Shown in pieces: positions 1 through 12,354 of a stretch of 64,000 bases of DNA. Both the position numbers and the translations under genes were made by a program. Source of the stretch: Bdellovibrionales bacterium (GTDB taxonomy: Bacteria > Bdellovibrionota > Bdellovibrionia > Bdellovibrionales > UBA1609). Each line of letters begins with the position of its first letter. Position 1 is the stretch's first letter. The notes under the pieces were generated by a model, which had not been told where the DNA came from, did no database searches, and saw only the letters and a list, made by a program, of their open reading frames with translations. The stretch covers positions 124,001 to 188,000 of the forward strand of contig JAHBUX010000004.1 in the NCBI GenBank assembly GCA_019637855.1, read 5' to 3'.

Positions 1-1
1 C

Positions 2-514
2 GCCGGCGGATTTGCGGGGGGATTTCTCTCTGACAAGGTTTTCCAAAGCCGCCGTGGCCCTCCGGTGGGTCTGGCAAAAGCCGTTATTTTGGTCTCGGCA
101 ATTATGATGGCTATCTTCTTATTCGAAGCTCCCGCCGTGGTTGCTCTTTGTGCATTGGTAATGACCGCTGCAGTGATTTGTGTGCACTCACTAATGTCTG
201 GAACCGCCGCTGCTGACTTCGGTGGCCGAAAAGCCACGGCCACCGCCTCAGGCATTGTGGATGGATTTGTCTATTTAGGAAGCGGTCTTCAATCGTTGTG
301 CTTAGGCTTTTTGATTTCCGAAAGCTGGTATTTCTGGCCATTATTCATGGCCCCTTTCGCTGTTGTCGGATTGATTCTAGCCATTCGCATTTGGAACGAC
401 CTTCCGGCCGCCACAAAACGCTATCTGGCTACAGTCGAAAAGATTGTGATCACGACCCGCACAGAAACGGTCATCACAGCAACGATCACATCGACCAACC
501 CGAACAAAAACTAA
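2..514 (+). CDS. MFS transporter, C-terminal part (cut by window edge)
   Basis: The reading frame is open from the first bases of the window, so the gene begins upstream and only about 170 C-terminal residues are present. They form at least three hydrophobic segments and include an AGGFLSDKVFQSRRGPP stretch, which resembles the basic cytoplasmic loop motif of major facilitator transporters, most like the sugar-phosphate/glycerol-3-phosphate antiporter branch (GlpT/UhpT). The tail after the last membrane segment is Thr-rich and hydrophilic. The substrate cannot be deduced from this fragment. An internal GTG or ATG could be mistaken for a start, but homology-like sequence continues upstream of every candidate. 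Confidence 0.75.
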   Translation, partial: AGGFAGGFLSDKVFQSRRGPPVGLAKAVILVSAIMMAIFLFEAPAVVALCALVMTAAVICVHSLMSGTAAADFGGRKATATASGIVDGFVYLGSGLQSLCLGFLISESWYFWPLFMAPFAVVGLILAIRIWNDLPAATKRYLATVEKIVITTRTETVITATITSTNPNKN

Positions 515-533
515 TCAGCGATCTAAGCTGCGG

Positions 534-764
534 CTAAATGCGGCCGCAGCGACCCAAGCGACAGACCTCTCCCGGCCGGCAATCGAGATTGCTCGAACAG
601 CCCCCACCAACGGACCGGACACACTGCCCGCCATAGCACATCTCCCCTGCCCGACAGTCATAGTTCGAACGGCAACTCACACTTGGAGTTGCGCCCTGAT
701 CGGAAGAAAAACACGCCGACCCCATCAAAAATGGAATCAACACTGTACCAAAAAGTTGTGTCAT
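534..764 (-). CDS. Small cysteine-rich lipoprotein with a duplicated module
   Basis: A 76-residue protein. The start is the ATG at 764, preceded by a purine-rich AAGGGGGG Shine-Dalgarno. A longer frame is possible but would encode that ribosome site as protein. A short hydrophobic signal ends in a GSAC lipobox, so it is probably a lipoprotein. The mature part carries two copies of a unit with spacing C-x5-C-x5-C-x4-C (CRSNYDCRAGEMCYGGQC and CSSNLDCRPGEVCRLGRC), the look of small disulfide-bonded extracellular modules. It faces the end of the MFS gene (convergent). The function is unknown; a surface adhesion or inhibitor module would fit. Confidence 0.6.
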   Translation of the reverse strand: MTQLFGTVLIPFLMGSACFSSDQGATPSVSCRSNYDCRAGEMCYGGQCVRSVGGGCSSNLDCRPGEVCRLGRCGRI

Positions 765-971
765 GAAGCCCCCCTTCATCGCGGCTATAAATACCACTAC
801 AAACCACCGTCATATACGTGGAAATGCCCACATGAACAAAATTTCGTAACGAAACATCCTTACCTCCACAGCCCAAGCTTCCGGAAAACTTGGAGAACTA
901 GCACGCATCGGCCTGGCAGGAGAACGCTCAGCAAAAGGTTAAACAAAAGATTTTAGAGCAGAATTTTAGGC

Positions 972-1004
972 AAAAAAAATCCCGATTAGTTGCCTAATCG
1001 GGAT
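972..1004 (-). terminator. Rho-independent terminator of the rRNA operon
   Basis: A perfect 11-bp stem (979-989 with 994-1004) with a TTGC loop is followed on the minus strand by a run of eight U residues (972-979 are A on the plus strand). It lies 13 bases after the 5S 3' end, as expected for the end of the rrn transcript. Confidence 0.92.
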
Positions 1005-1016
1005 CACAAAAAAAAG

Positions 1017-1132
1017 CTGGCATCGTGCTACTCTCCCACAGTGTCACCACTGCACTACCATCGCCGCTGACGAGCTTAACTTCTGAGTTCGGGATGGGAT
1101 CAGGTGTGGCCTCGTCGCTAGAGACACCAGCA
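1017..1132 (-). rRNA. rrf: 5S ribosomal RNA
   Basis: The minus strand carries typical 5S sequence, including the conserved CCATCCCGAACTC loop and the GGGAGAGTAG segment, with complementary ends forming helix I. It follows the 23S gene by about 150 bases and precedes a strong terminator. The ends are estimated from helix I and may be off by one or two bases. Confidence 0.93.
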
Positions 1133-1185
1133 AAAATCTTGAATAGCATATTCTTTGTAAGAGCTAGCAAACTCGCTGCTCAATT

Positions 1186-1210
1186 TAAGTCATTCCTAAC
1201 AAAGTAAGTT
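1186..1210 (-). other. Pre-23S processing stem, 3' arm
   Basis: These 25 bases downstream of 23S pair with 4271-4295 upstream of 23S. I count 21 Watson-Crick pairs, two G-U pairs and two mismatches. Such long helices enclosing 23S are the usual RNase III substrate that releases pre-23S from the primary transcript. Confidence 0.8.
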
Positions 1211-1279
1211 TCGACTTTTGAAATCCGAAGTGAATCGAAGCACGATGTCACTCGGAGTTAGTTTCTTACTTAAGAAACT

Positions 1280-4262
<2,983 letters not shown>

Positions 4263-4603
4263 AAAATCAAAACTTGCTTTGCTAAGAATTACTTAAATCG
4301 ATCTTGCGGGTCGATTTACGAAAAATGCATTCCATAGCTAGCTCAGATCGTTAACTAAAAATTGAACTCAAGAAAAATTCTGAGATCCGTAATTAAATAC
4401 AGTATCTCTCGAAAATCTTAATTGTGCCTTCACAGCCTTGCGGCTTGAAGACATTCAACTCGTTACTTGCCTTACACCAATGCTCTTTTGAACTTCGTCT
4501 CGCTAAAGCAAGACTCTGCTCTCAAAGCATCGATCTAAAAATATGCTATTCAATTTTCAAAGATCACTCGCTTCTTCGGCCCCTACAAATCTCTTTCGAA
4601 ACT
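4263..4603 (-). other. Spacer between tRNA-Ile and 23S with boxA-like signal
   Basis: No protein gene is supported in this 341-base internal transcribed spacer. On the minus strand it carries TGATCTTTGAAAATTGAATA (4547-4566), a boxA-type antitermination signal, 38 bases after the tRNA. Next to 23S lies the 5' arm of the pre-23S processing helix (4271-4295). A small AAATCGA/TCGATTT hairpin sits at about 4295-4318. The spacer holds no second tRNA. Confidence 0.7.
4271..4295 (-). other. Pre-23S processing stem, 5' arm
   Basis: Partner of 1186-1210. It ends nine bases before the estimated 5' end of 23S. The compensatory G-U pairs in the helix argue that the pairing is real and not chance similarity. 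Confidence 0.8.
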
Positions 4604-4680
<77 letters not shown>

Positions 4681-4691
4681 TCAGGCCTTCA

Positions 4692-4724
4692 CTCTTTCAA
4701 AACTAAACAGCTAACATTCACATG
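4692..4724 (-). other. Pre-16S processing stem, 3' arm
   Basis: These 33 bases are close to the reverse complement of 6436-6468 upstream of 16S, with a central identical block GTTAGCT-GTTTAGTTTT. The two arms form a long helix around pre-16S, the expected RNase III site. It lies between 16S and tRNA-Ile. Confidence 0.8.
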
Positions 4725-4795
4725 GACGGGTATGACCTTAAGAGTCTTCTGACATTTACGAACCGCCGTTAGGCGATTTGTAATATCAATTCGAA

Positions 4796-6321
<1,526 letters not shown>

Positions 6322-6435
6322 AAATCTGATAAATCAAATTTCAAATTCAGACTTTGTTTTGGCGTCATTCACATAAAATGAATTTCGCTATCAAAGTTAT
6401 TAACAGTTACTCAAGCCGAAGCTTGAGACCCATCA

Positions 6436-6468
6436 CATATGATAGTTAGCTATTTAGTTTTCAAAGAG
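6436..6468 (-). other. Pre-16S processing stem, 5' arm
   Basis: Partner of 4692-4724. It overlaps the leader boxA, so antitermination and processing signals share sequence, as in many rrn leaders. Confidence 0.8.
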
Positions 6469-6470
6469 CA
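6458..6470 (-). promoter_or_regulatory. rrn leader boxA antitermination signal
   Basis: The minus strand reads TGCTCTTTGAAAA, matching the rrn boxA consensus bound by NusB-S10. It is about 140 bases upstream of 16S and downstream of the candidate promoter. Confidence 0.75.
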
Positions 6471-6660
6471 AAAGTGAGAACTCAGGGTTCTATTTCAGGC
6501 ACCGTTTGTGGTCAATGGCTTTTTCAAAAATTTCTTTTTGATTTTTCGTGGTGAGTCGAACCGAAGTTCTTCTCGTCACGAAGACGTTCGGGCTTTCGCC
6601 TTCCCGTCGCCACCGCCGGAATCAGATTCCGGAAGTACGTACCTAACCGAGAGAGACGCG

Positions 6661-6689
6661 AATATGGACTACCTAACTTGGGATTGCAA
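6661..6689 (-). promoter_or_regulatory. Candidate rRNA operon promoter
   Basis: The minus strand has TTGCAA, a 17-base spacer, then CATATT (4 of 6 matches to each sigma-70 hexamer), followed by a GC-rich CGCGTC discriminator typical of growth-rate-controlled rRNA promoters. It lies after the tRNA-Ala terminator and about 340 bases before 16S. The match is moderate and other start sites in the leader are possible. Confidence 0.4.
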
Positions 6690-6815
6690 CGCCTTGGACT
6701 GCTGCGGCAAAAGATTTTTTTACGAATTTTTGAGTGGTTTCCGGCTGATATGCCCGCAGCTTGATCACTTTGTGTCGGATTTTTACGGTTATCGCCGTAT
6801 ACGGCCCCAGAAAGC

Positions 6816-6839
6816 AAAAAAGCCGCTTTTGAAGCGGCT
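6816..6839 (-). terminator. Terminator downstream of tRNA-Ala
   Basis: AGCCGCTT pairs with AAGCGGCT around a three-base loop (6821-6828 with 6832-6839), followed on the minus strand by six U residues. It lies 22 bases after tRNA-Ala, separating that gene from the rRNA operon. Confidence 0.88.
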
Positions 6840-6861
6840 CTTGAGTGGTCTGGAAAGCTTT

Positions 6862-6937
<76 letters not shown>

Positions 6938-6993
6938 ATTAGCATTCCAGACGAGGGGGTAAAATCGCTTATACGGATTGTGAGGTCAAGAGA

Positions 6994-7506
6994 TTAAGCG
7001 CTGGCTTTGTTATTCCGCGCCAGGCTCTGCATCCATACACGCTCGGAAGTGGTGTCGAAGCCTACGGCCTCAGCACCGCGCAAGACGGAATCGAAGACCT
7101 TTTTGAGGACATCGAGCTCTTCAGGTTGGCTGGGCAAGCTTGAGAGAGAGTCTTCAATAGCCTCCACCACAGAGAGAAGATCAGGTGTGGTGACGACTTT
7201 CGGAAGTTTGGTGAGATCAAGGCCTCGGCTCGGAGCCGGCTTGAAGCCGATCAAGTTCTGAGTCAGCAGAATCTTTTTGCCTGAATTGAAGTTCACTTGC
7301 AGAAAAACGTGGCCATCGGAATCAATGCGCGGAATGACCTCTTCCAAGTCCGAGATCGGCAAGAGAATCGTCTTGCCGTCCGTGCATTGCAGGATCTCGA
7401 TCGACTCGGCCTGCTGCCTAGACTTAAGACCCGAGCTCTTGGATACGAAATCGTTGATCTGCAGTAGCTGCTCGGTCTTCGAATTTGGATCCGGTTGATG
7501 GCTCAA
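6994..7506 (-). CDS. Conserved-looking hypothetical protein
   Basis: A 170-residue soluble protein with no recognised family. The frame stays open to 8037, but that extension is antisense to the cupin gene and is rich in Arg, Pro and Ser, so it is rejected. The first sensible start is the TTG at 7504-7506 behind a GGGGGAAC ribosome site. Residues about 25-75 look like a small beta domain (ILQCTDGKTILLPISDLEEV, then GKKILLTQNLIGFKP). The C-terminal half is helical. There is no signal peptide or membrane segment. tRNA-Ala follows on the same strand. The start codon is the least certain part of the call. Confidence 0.6.
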   Translation of the reverse strand: MSHQPDPNSKTEQLLQINDFVSKSSGLKSRQQAESIEILQCTDGKTILLPISDLEEVIPRIDSDGHVFLQVNFNSGKKILLTQNLIGFKPAPSRGLDLTKLPKVVTTPDLLSVVEAIEDSLSSLPSQPEELDVLKKVFDSVLRGAEAVGFDTTSERVWMQSLARNNKASA

Positions 7507-7685
7507 GGTTCCCCCGTGATATTCACATTTGCTCCATCGACCCCTTGAAAAGAACACTTGAGACGAGGCCCTTATTTTTAGAGTATTGTCCTGTATCAAA
7601 CGGATGCGCGGAATCACTTCGAGACAGTTCTTGCCTTGATTCCGCGAATCCTGTTTAGAGAGTTGACGATGAGGAGACTGTTGAA
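7507..7685. other. Divergent intergenic region
   Basis: The gene at 6994-7506 leaves to the left and the cupin to the right, so two promoters are expected. I could find only weak elements (a TTGATA on the minus strand without a matching -10), so none is annotated. Confidence 0.4.
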
Positions 7686-7991
7686 ATGCTCGTAAGCCGA
7701 TGGCAAGCCCCGATCCTGCCCACCCGACAACAGATGGCGTTGATGCTGGAGAGCGAAGGCCTGGAACCGCAAGAAGAAACGATCCCTCAGGGTGGCGGGG
7801 CGTCTGAATTACGCCATCCCTTTGATGAGGTCCGCATTGTGGTCTCGGGGCAATTGCGTTTAGACATCGCGGGCAATCGCATGCTGTTGCGGGCAGGCGA
7901 TCGAATCTTGATCCCCGCCAACACTCGCCACTCCAAACAGGCCGACGGTGACGAAGCCTGCGTTTGCTTCTATGCAATGAAAGCGGACTAA
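7686..7991 (+). CDS. Small single-domain cupin protein
   Basis: A 101-residue cupin barrel. Cupin motif 1 is visible as RHPFDEVRIVVSG, with His and Glu as likely metal ligands. Cupin motif 2 is GDRILIPANTRHSKQ, with the Pro and the metal-binding His. The start ATG follows GAGGAG by nine bases. Such stand-alone cupins bind a metal and a small ligand and often act as sensors, isomerases or dioxygenases; the sequence does not say which. It is transcribed divergently from the hypothetical gene and converges on rarA, with a 68-base gap that contains a small CTCAAGA/TCTTGAG hairpin but no U tract. Confidence 0.8.
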   Translation: MLVSRWQAPILPTRQQMALMLESEGLEPQEETIPQGGGASELRHPFDEVRIVVSGQLRLDIAGNRMLLRAGDRILIPANTRHSKQADGDEACVCFYAMKAD

Positions 7992-8059
7992 TAAAAAGCC
8001 TCATAGAGTTCTCAAGATTTCTTGAGCGGATTGCCACGCGGCCCGCGAACCCGAATAAT

Positions 8060-9439
8060 CTATTGGTCGGGCGCTTTTTTGCCCTTCATCCAATCTAGAT
8101 ATTGTCTCATGGTTTTTTCAAATCCGCGGTCCGCAGGTTCGAAGAAGATTTTGCCTCTGAGCGGCTCCGGTAGAAACTCCATCTCTTGCCAGCCCGTCTG
8201 TCCGTCGTGGGCGTAGCGATAGCCTTCACCATAGCCAAGATCTTTTGCCAAGCGCGTGCGCGCCGATCTTAGGGCGAGCGGAATAGGAAGTGTGCCTGTT
8301 TTCTCCACCAACGCCTGAGCTTCCTTCAGGGCCATGTAGCTAGCGTTGGATTTTGGCGCGCAGGCCAGATAGGTCGTCACTTGGGCCAAACTGATCGCGG
8401 CCTCCGGCATACCCACCAATTCCACCGCCTGCAGTCCTGCGACGGCAACGGAAAGACCGCGCGGGTCGGCGTTGCCAATGTCTTCTGAAGCCAAGATCAC
8501 TAAACGGCGGGCGACGAAGACCGGATCTTCTCCGCCGGCCAGCATGCGGGCGAGGTAATAGATAGCTGCATCGGGATCACTGCCGCGAACGCTTTTGATA
8601 AAAGCCGAGATCGTGTCGTAGTGCTCATCGCTCTTTTTGTCGTAGCGAAGCGAGGGCCTCTGTAGAATACGGCTGAGATCTTCGGGGGTAAGTCGCGGGA
8701 CGCGACTGTCTAATACGGCCTCTGTTAATGCAGCCGCGTCGGAAGCCCCCTGCTCCGCCCCTTCTTCGGCCACCACGGCCGATTGATAATGGGCGAACAC
8801 GACCTCCAAGGCCGATAGCAGTTTTCGACCGTCACCGTCGACGAAGTCAAAAAGAGCGATCTTGGCTTCGGAGGTGAGCAAGCTTTCAGGATCTACTCCG
8901 AGGGCGACGCAGCCCTTCTGCAAAATGGCTTCGAGATCAGAGAACGAAAGGCGGTGGAAAACAATCACTCTGGCCCGACTGAGCAAGGCGGAATTGAGCT
9001 CGTAACTGGGATTTTCGGTAGTGGCGCCCACCAGCACAAAATCGCCGCTTTCGGTGAAGGGCAAAAGTACGTCCTGTTGCCCGCGGTTCAGTCGATGGAT
9101 CTCGTCGATAAAGATGAGTGTTTGGCCCTGGCCTTGGATTTTACGGTAATGAGCTTGCTCACCCAACTCACGGATCTCTTTGGCGCCGGTCTCAACCGCA
9201 TTCAAGTTGATGAAATGCGATTTTGAACGCTGAGCCAGCAGCCGCGCCAAGGTGGTTTTGCCACATCCCGGAGGTCCCCATAGGATGATGTTGGGCAAAC
9301 GGTCGGGATTTTCTAAGAAAGGTTTTAGGGCGGCAAGCACCTGCTTCTGACCGTGAAAGTCGGCCAATTCTTTGGGTCTTAGTCTTTCGGCTAGGGGCTG
9401 TGGAGCGTGGGCGGCACCCATTGTCTCAAAAAGATCCAT
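8060..9439 (-). CDS. rarA: Replication-associated recombination protein A (RarA/MgsA), AAA+ ATPase
   Basis: A 459-residue clamp-loader-like ATPase that acts at stalled replication forks in the cytoplasm, with single-strand-binding protein as its usual partner. Visible motifs are Walker A GPPGCGKT (55-62), Walker B FIDEIH (110-115), sensor 1 GATTENPS (138-145) and the arginine finger in SRAR (154-157). The C-terminal oligomerisation domain has the family's DPDAAIYYLARML and RRLVILASEDIGNADP stretches. Length is normal for RarA. A 15-30 residue acidic insertion rich in Ala/Glu lies near residue 225-240. It stands alone between convergent and divergent neighbours. Confidence 0.95.
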   Translation of the reverse strand: MDLFETMGAAHAPQPLAERLRPKELADFHGQKQVLAALKPFLENPDRLPNIILWGPPGCGKTTLARLLAQRSKSHFINLNAVETGAKEIRELGEQAHYRKIQGQGQTLIFIDEIHRLNRGQQDVLLPFTESGDFVLVGATTENPSYELNSALLSRARVIVFHRLSFSDLEAILQKGCVALGVDPESLLTSEAKIALFDFVDGDGRKLLSALEVVFAHYQSAVVAEEGAEQGASDAAALTEAVLDSRVPRLTPEDLSRILQRPSLRYDKKSDEHYDTISAFIKSVRGSDPDAAIYYLARMLAGGEDPVFVARRLVILASEDIGNADPRGLSVAVAGLQAVELVGMPEAAISLAQVTTYLACAPKSNASYMALKEAQALVEKTGTLPIPLALRSARTRLAKDLGYGEGYRYAHDGQTGWQEMEFLPEPLRGKIFFEPADRGFEKTMRQYLDWMKGKKAPDQ

Positions 9440-9529
9440 AGGTCTATGGTCTAGCGGGAACGGGTTCCTGAAGCAAGAGGTACACTTTCGACGCTATAAT
9501 TCCGATAAGACAACCGGAGGAGTCACCTA

Positions 9530-10123
9530 ATGCGGACCTGGATTTCCCGCCTGAAACTGGTCACCTTAATCGTACTTGCGGCATTGCTCGCTCAGTGCGG
9601 TGGTAAGAAATCGCGCTCAGCTGAAGCCTCGACATGGGCGGTTCTTCCGAATGAACCGATCGTGATTTTGGGTCCGACGAAAGATAGTACTGGCGCGGAT
9701 GTGCAAGGTCCTTGGTTCGCGTTCCGCTTACAGATGTCCAACAGCGATACCGAAACTATCACAATCATGGCGATCGACCTGACCATCACCGGCACGGACC
9801 CGGCGGGAGGGATCACCACGAAGTCGATCACTTTCACGCCTACGATGTTTGATCATTCATATACGGACAATGACGTCGAAAAACAGTGTAAATACTATTC
9901 ATTTGGTGAAATTCCGGCAGGAGGAGCGAACATAGATCTAAGCCTCCCTACAGCGGACGTAAACTGTACTTTGCAACCCTATTTCGTCGTCGGTGATCTT
10001 GGCAGAAAAGACGTTGGCTCTAGCTACCGCTACAGAGTGAAAGCTCGTCCCCTCGGTTGGTTTGGTCCCTTTGCCAATCCTAAAGACCGCTACGACATGT
10101 CCTTCGATTTCAATACTAAATAG
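9530..10123 (+). CDS. Hypothetical lipoprotein
   Basis: A 197-residue protein with a basic N-terminus, a hydrophobic segment and an LLAQC lipobox (Cys23), so it is probably lipid-anchored. The start ATG follows GGAGGAG. The mature part is Thr-rich and beta-like, with repeated TITIMAIDLTITGTDPAGG-type strands, two spaced Cys residues and a C-terminal basic/aromatic stretch. No family was recognised. A perfect TATAAT (9496-9501) lies 28 bases upstream, without a clear -35 box. It converges on pilQ. Confidence 0.75.
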   Translation: MRTWISRLKLVTLIVLAALLAQCGGKKSRSAEASTWAVLPNEPIVILGPTKDSTGADVQGPWFAFRLQMSNSDTETITIMAIDLTITGTDPAGGITTKSITFTPTMFDHSYTDNDVEKQCKYYSFGEIPAGGANIDLSLPTADVNCTLQPYFVVGDLGRKDVGSSYRYRVKARPLGWFGPFANPKDRYDMSFDFNTK

Positions 10124-10158
10124 TTTTAAGTAATTTGCGAACCTGAGGTCCCCGGCGC

Positions 10159-12306
10159 TTATTGCGCCGAGGCCATTTGCGCGCGGGTCTCGTCTGCGGC
10201 GAGAACGCGCGGGGTGAGGAAGATCAGGAGTTCGTTTTTCGTGCGCTCAACCGAGCGGTTTTTGAACAACCAACCTAGCACGGGAATATTCATAAGGCCG
10301 GGAACGCCGTTGCGCGCTTCGAGCTCATCGTTGGTGTAAATACCACCAATGACCGCGGTTTGACCGTTGCGCACCAATATCTTGGTTTTCGCTTGGCGCG
10401 TGTTGACGGCGCGCGCGTTGGTTTCGTTGTCGACGATCGGGCCCAGGAATTCACGCTTCACTTCCAAATCCATAATCACCGCACCATCGCTGGTGATCTG
10501 CGGAGTTACCCCCAATTCCAGTGTGAAGGGCGTGCGCTTTTCACTCTTAGTGATGGCGCCCGTCTGTTCAGAGCGTGTAGTCGACACGGACACGTTCTCA
10601 CCCTTTTGCAGGATGGTGGACTTTTCGCGGTTCATGGTCGAGATACGCGGCGAAGAGATCACCTTTGCAAGGGAGTCTTTTTGTGCGAGCAACAAAGTGG
10701 CCGACAGGTTTCCAAACACATCGACCGTACCTAAGCCGATGTTCAAGGCCAACGGACCTGCACCGGCAAACTCTTGCGTTAAACTGGCTGAACGACCGCT
10801 TAGATTGAGGTTGACCGGAGCGCCCTGGAAACCCGAGCCATTGCTCAGAGTGACATCGGCGCCTGAGAATCCCCAATTCACACCGACGAAGTTCGAGAAT
10901 TCCTCCGCCGCCTCGACGATCTTGGTTTCGATCGACACCTGAGCCGGTTGAATATCGAGCGTCTTGATCAGCTTCTGTACACGATCCACGGCTTCAGCTT
11001 TGTCGGTCACGATCATGGTGTTGGTGCGGCTATCCGCCACAACTTTGCCGTCTTTAGAAAGGAATGGAGTTAGGTTCTTTACCAGGTCATCCAAGTTGGC
11101 GTAGTTGACCGGAATCACTTGAACGATCGCGGGAACGATAGCCTTTTGCGCCTCGATAATTTTATTGGCGGCTTCGGTTTCACTCTGTAGGGCCTTAAGA
11201 GTCGAAATGCGGAGCACATTGCCTTGCCGCACATAACCCAGTTCTTTGGTGCGCATCACAGTGACCAACGCTTGGTCCCACGGCACGCGACGTAGCTTCA
11301 AGGAAATGCGGCCCTTCACATCATCGGACATAACGATGTTGGCACCGCTTTCTTCCGCCAAAAAGTTCACTACATCGCGTACATCGGCGTCCTTGACCTG
11401 CAAGGAAATCAAACGACCGAAAAATCTCTGATTGCCGGTGAGAAACTCATCCAAGGTGCGCGCGGAAAGCGCGGACTCATTTTTAGCCGTCGGCACGGGA
11501 GCCGGCTTTTGCGCAACCGGGGCCGCAGGCGCAGGTGGAATCACCACGAGTGACGTGCCTTCTTGCTGCACCACCGGTTCGCTACCACCGTTGCCGTTCA
11601 GTTGAATCACCACGCGAGCCGTGTCGGAACCAGCGCTCTGATACGCATTGATACTGCCCACCCGAGAATTGAAATCTTGTGTCAGATACGGGCGCTGCAA
11701 ATTGGACGGTAGCTCAACGCCGGCGATCTCAATTACAAACTGCTGAGTGGCTGCGTTCATACGCGTCTGGTAAGAGACCGGCTTTGTCGTATCGATCACC
11801 ACAGTGCCGCCGCTCGAGTTGGCCATATAACGGATGTCACGCACTTGGGCTTTTTCTTCAATCACGGGTGCCGGTGTCGGAACCGGCTCTGCTTCAGCAA
11901 GGTCCGGCTCATCCAGAACGGGGTCACTCTGCACCGTCTCTTCCGTCGGTGCCGGAGAACTTTCTAGATCGTCACCCGCAAGGTCGCCTTCCAGGGCGTC
12001 CTCGCCAGCGTCGGCCTGCTGTTGCTCGGGTTCGCCGTCAAACTCAGACTCAAGATCCTCATCGCCACCACCCGCGTCTGCAGGTTCACTGGCCGCTTGG
12101 TCTTCAGCCGCAGGTGCAGAGTCATCCATCTCGTCTTCCAAGCCATCTTCGGAGGCACCGGAGGTGTCGTCAGCTGCCGCAGCAATATCGTCTTCGATCG
12201 GCGACGAACTGGCGGAAGCATCTTCATCTTCTGGCGCCATAGTGCAGGACACGAGTGGCAAACAAAGATTGGCGATTAAAAGGAAGGAAGCTATGAAGCG
12301 TATCAT
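10159..12306 (-). CDS. pilQ: Type IV pilus secretin PilQ with predicted lipoprotein signal
   Basis: Outer-membrane channel for type IV pili, 715 residues from the ATG at 12306. That start is preferred to the GTG at 12315 because AGGGG lies eight bases before the ATG. The signal ends LPLVSC, a good lipobox (Cys21). About 130 residues of Asp/Glu/Ala/Ser/Pro-rich sequence follow. Then come one AMIN domain (about 155-255, peptidoglycan binding), an STN/N0 domain (about 300-375), an N1 ring domain (about 385-460) and the secretin core (about 470-705) ending in RTKNELLIFLTPRVL. It is the last gene of pilMNOPQ; its stop codon lies in the loop of a CGGCGC/GCGCCG hairpin. Lipidation is predicted only. 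Confidence 0.93.
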   Translation of the reverse strand: MIRFIASFLLIANLCLPLVSCTMAPEDEDASASSSPIEDDIAAAADDTSGASEDGLEDEMDDSAPAAEDQAASEPADAGGGDEDLESEFDGEPEQQQADAGEDALEGDLAGDDLESSPAPTEETVQSDPVLDEPDLAEAEPVPTPAPVIEEKAQVRDIRYMANSSGGTVVIDTTKPVSYQTRMNAATQQFVIEIAGVELPSNLQRPYLTQDFNSRVGSINAYQSAGSDTARVVIQLNGNGGSEPVVQQEGTSLVVIPPAPAAPVAQKPAPVPTAKNESALSARTLDEFLTGNQRFFGRLISLQVKDADVRDVVNFLAEESGANIVMSDDVKGRISLKLRRVPWDQALVTVMRTKELGYVRQGNVLRISTLKALQSETEAANKIIEAQKAIVPAIVQVIPVNYANLDDLVKNLTPFLSKDGKVVADSRTNTMIVTDKAEAVDRVQKLIKTLDIQPAQVSIETKIVEAAEEFSNFVGVNWGFSGADVTLSNGSGFQGAPVNLNLSGRSASLTQEFAGAGPLALNIGLGTVDVFGNLSATLLLAQKDSLAKVISSPRISTMNREKSTILQKGENVSVSTTRSEQTGAITKSEKRTPFTLELGVTPQITSDGAVIMDLEVKREFLGPIVDNETNARAVNTRQAKTKILVRNGQTAVIGGIYTNDELEARNGVPGLMNIPVLGWLFKNRSVERTKNELLIFLTPRVLAADETRAQMASAQ

Positions 12307-12354
12307 CCGTGACACCCCTGATGCGTGAATCCTATCTTTATTATTTAAGCAGAC

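Larger units (their letters stand above)
6322..6861 (-). other. rRNA leader and promoter region between tRNA-Ala and 16S
   Basis: No protein gene is supported in these 540 bases. In transcription order the region holds the tRNA-Ala terminator (6816-6839), a candidate promoter (6661-6689), a CCGGAAT/ATTCCGG hairpin (about 6616-6632), a boxA signal (6458-6470) and the 5' arm of the pre-16S helix (6436-6468). Open frames of 60-140 codons here run across the tRNA and lack ribosome sites. Confidence 0.7.

Noticed and set aside
6960-6989. TTGACC near tRNA-Ala as its promoter
   Set aside because: The -35 match is good but no -10 at proper spacing matches more than two bases.
7507-8037. N-terminal extension of the 6994-7506 gene to 347 codons
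   Set aside because: It is antisense to a clear cupin gene, has Arg/Pro/Ser-rich noise composition, and a TTG with ribosome site gives a sensible shorter start.
9496-9501. TATAAT upstream of the lipoprotein gene as a complete promoter
   Set aside because: No -35 hexamer at 16-18 bases and no extended -10; not annotated as a promoter.
10153-10169. GC hairpin between the 9530 gene and pilQ as a terminator
   Set aside because: No U tract on either strand and it overlaps the pilQ stop codon; kept only as an observation.
11834-12328. 164-codon Ser/Ala-rich frame on the plus strand
   Set aside because: It is the complement of the acidic low-complexity region of pilQ; the composition explains the open frame.
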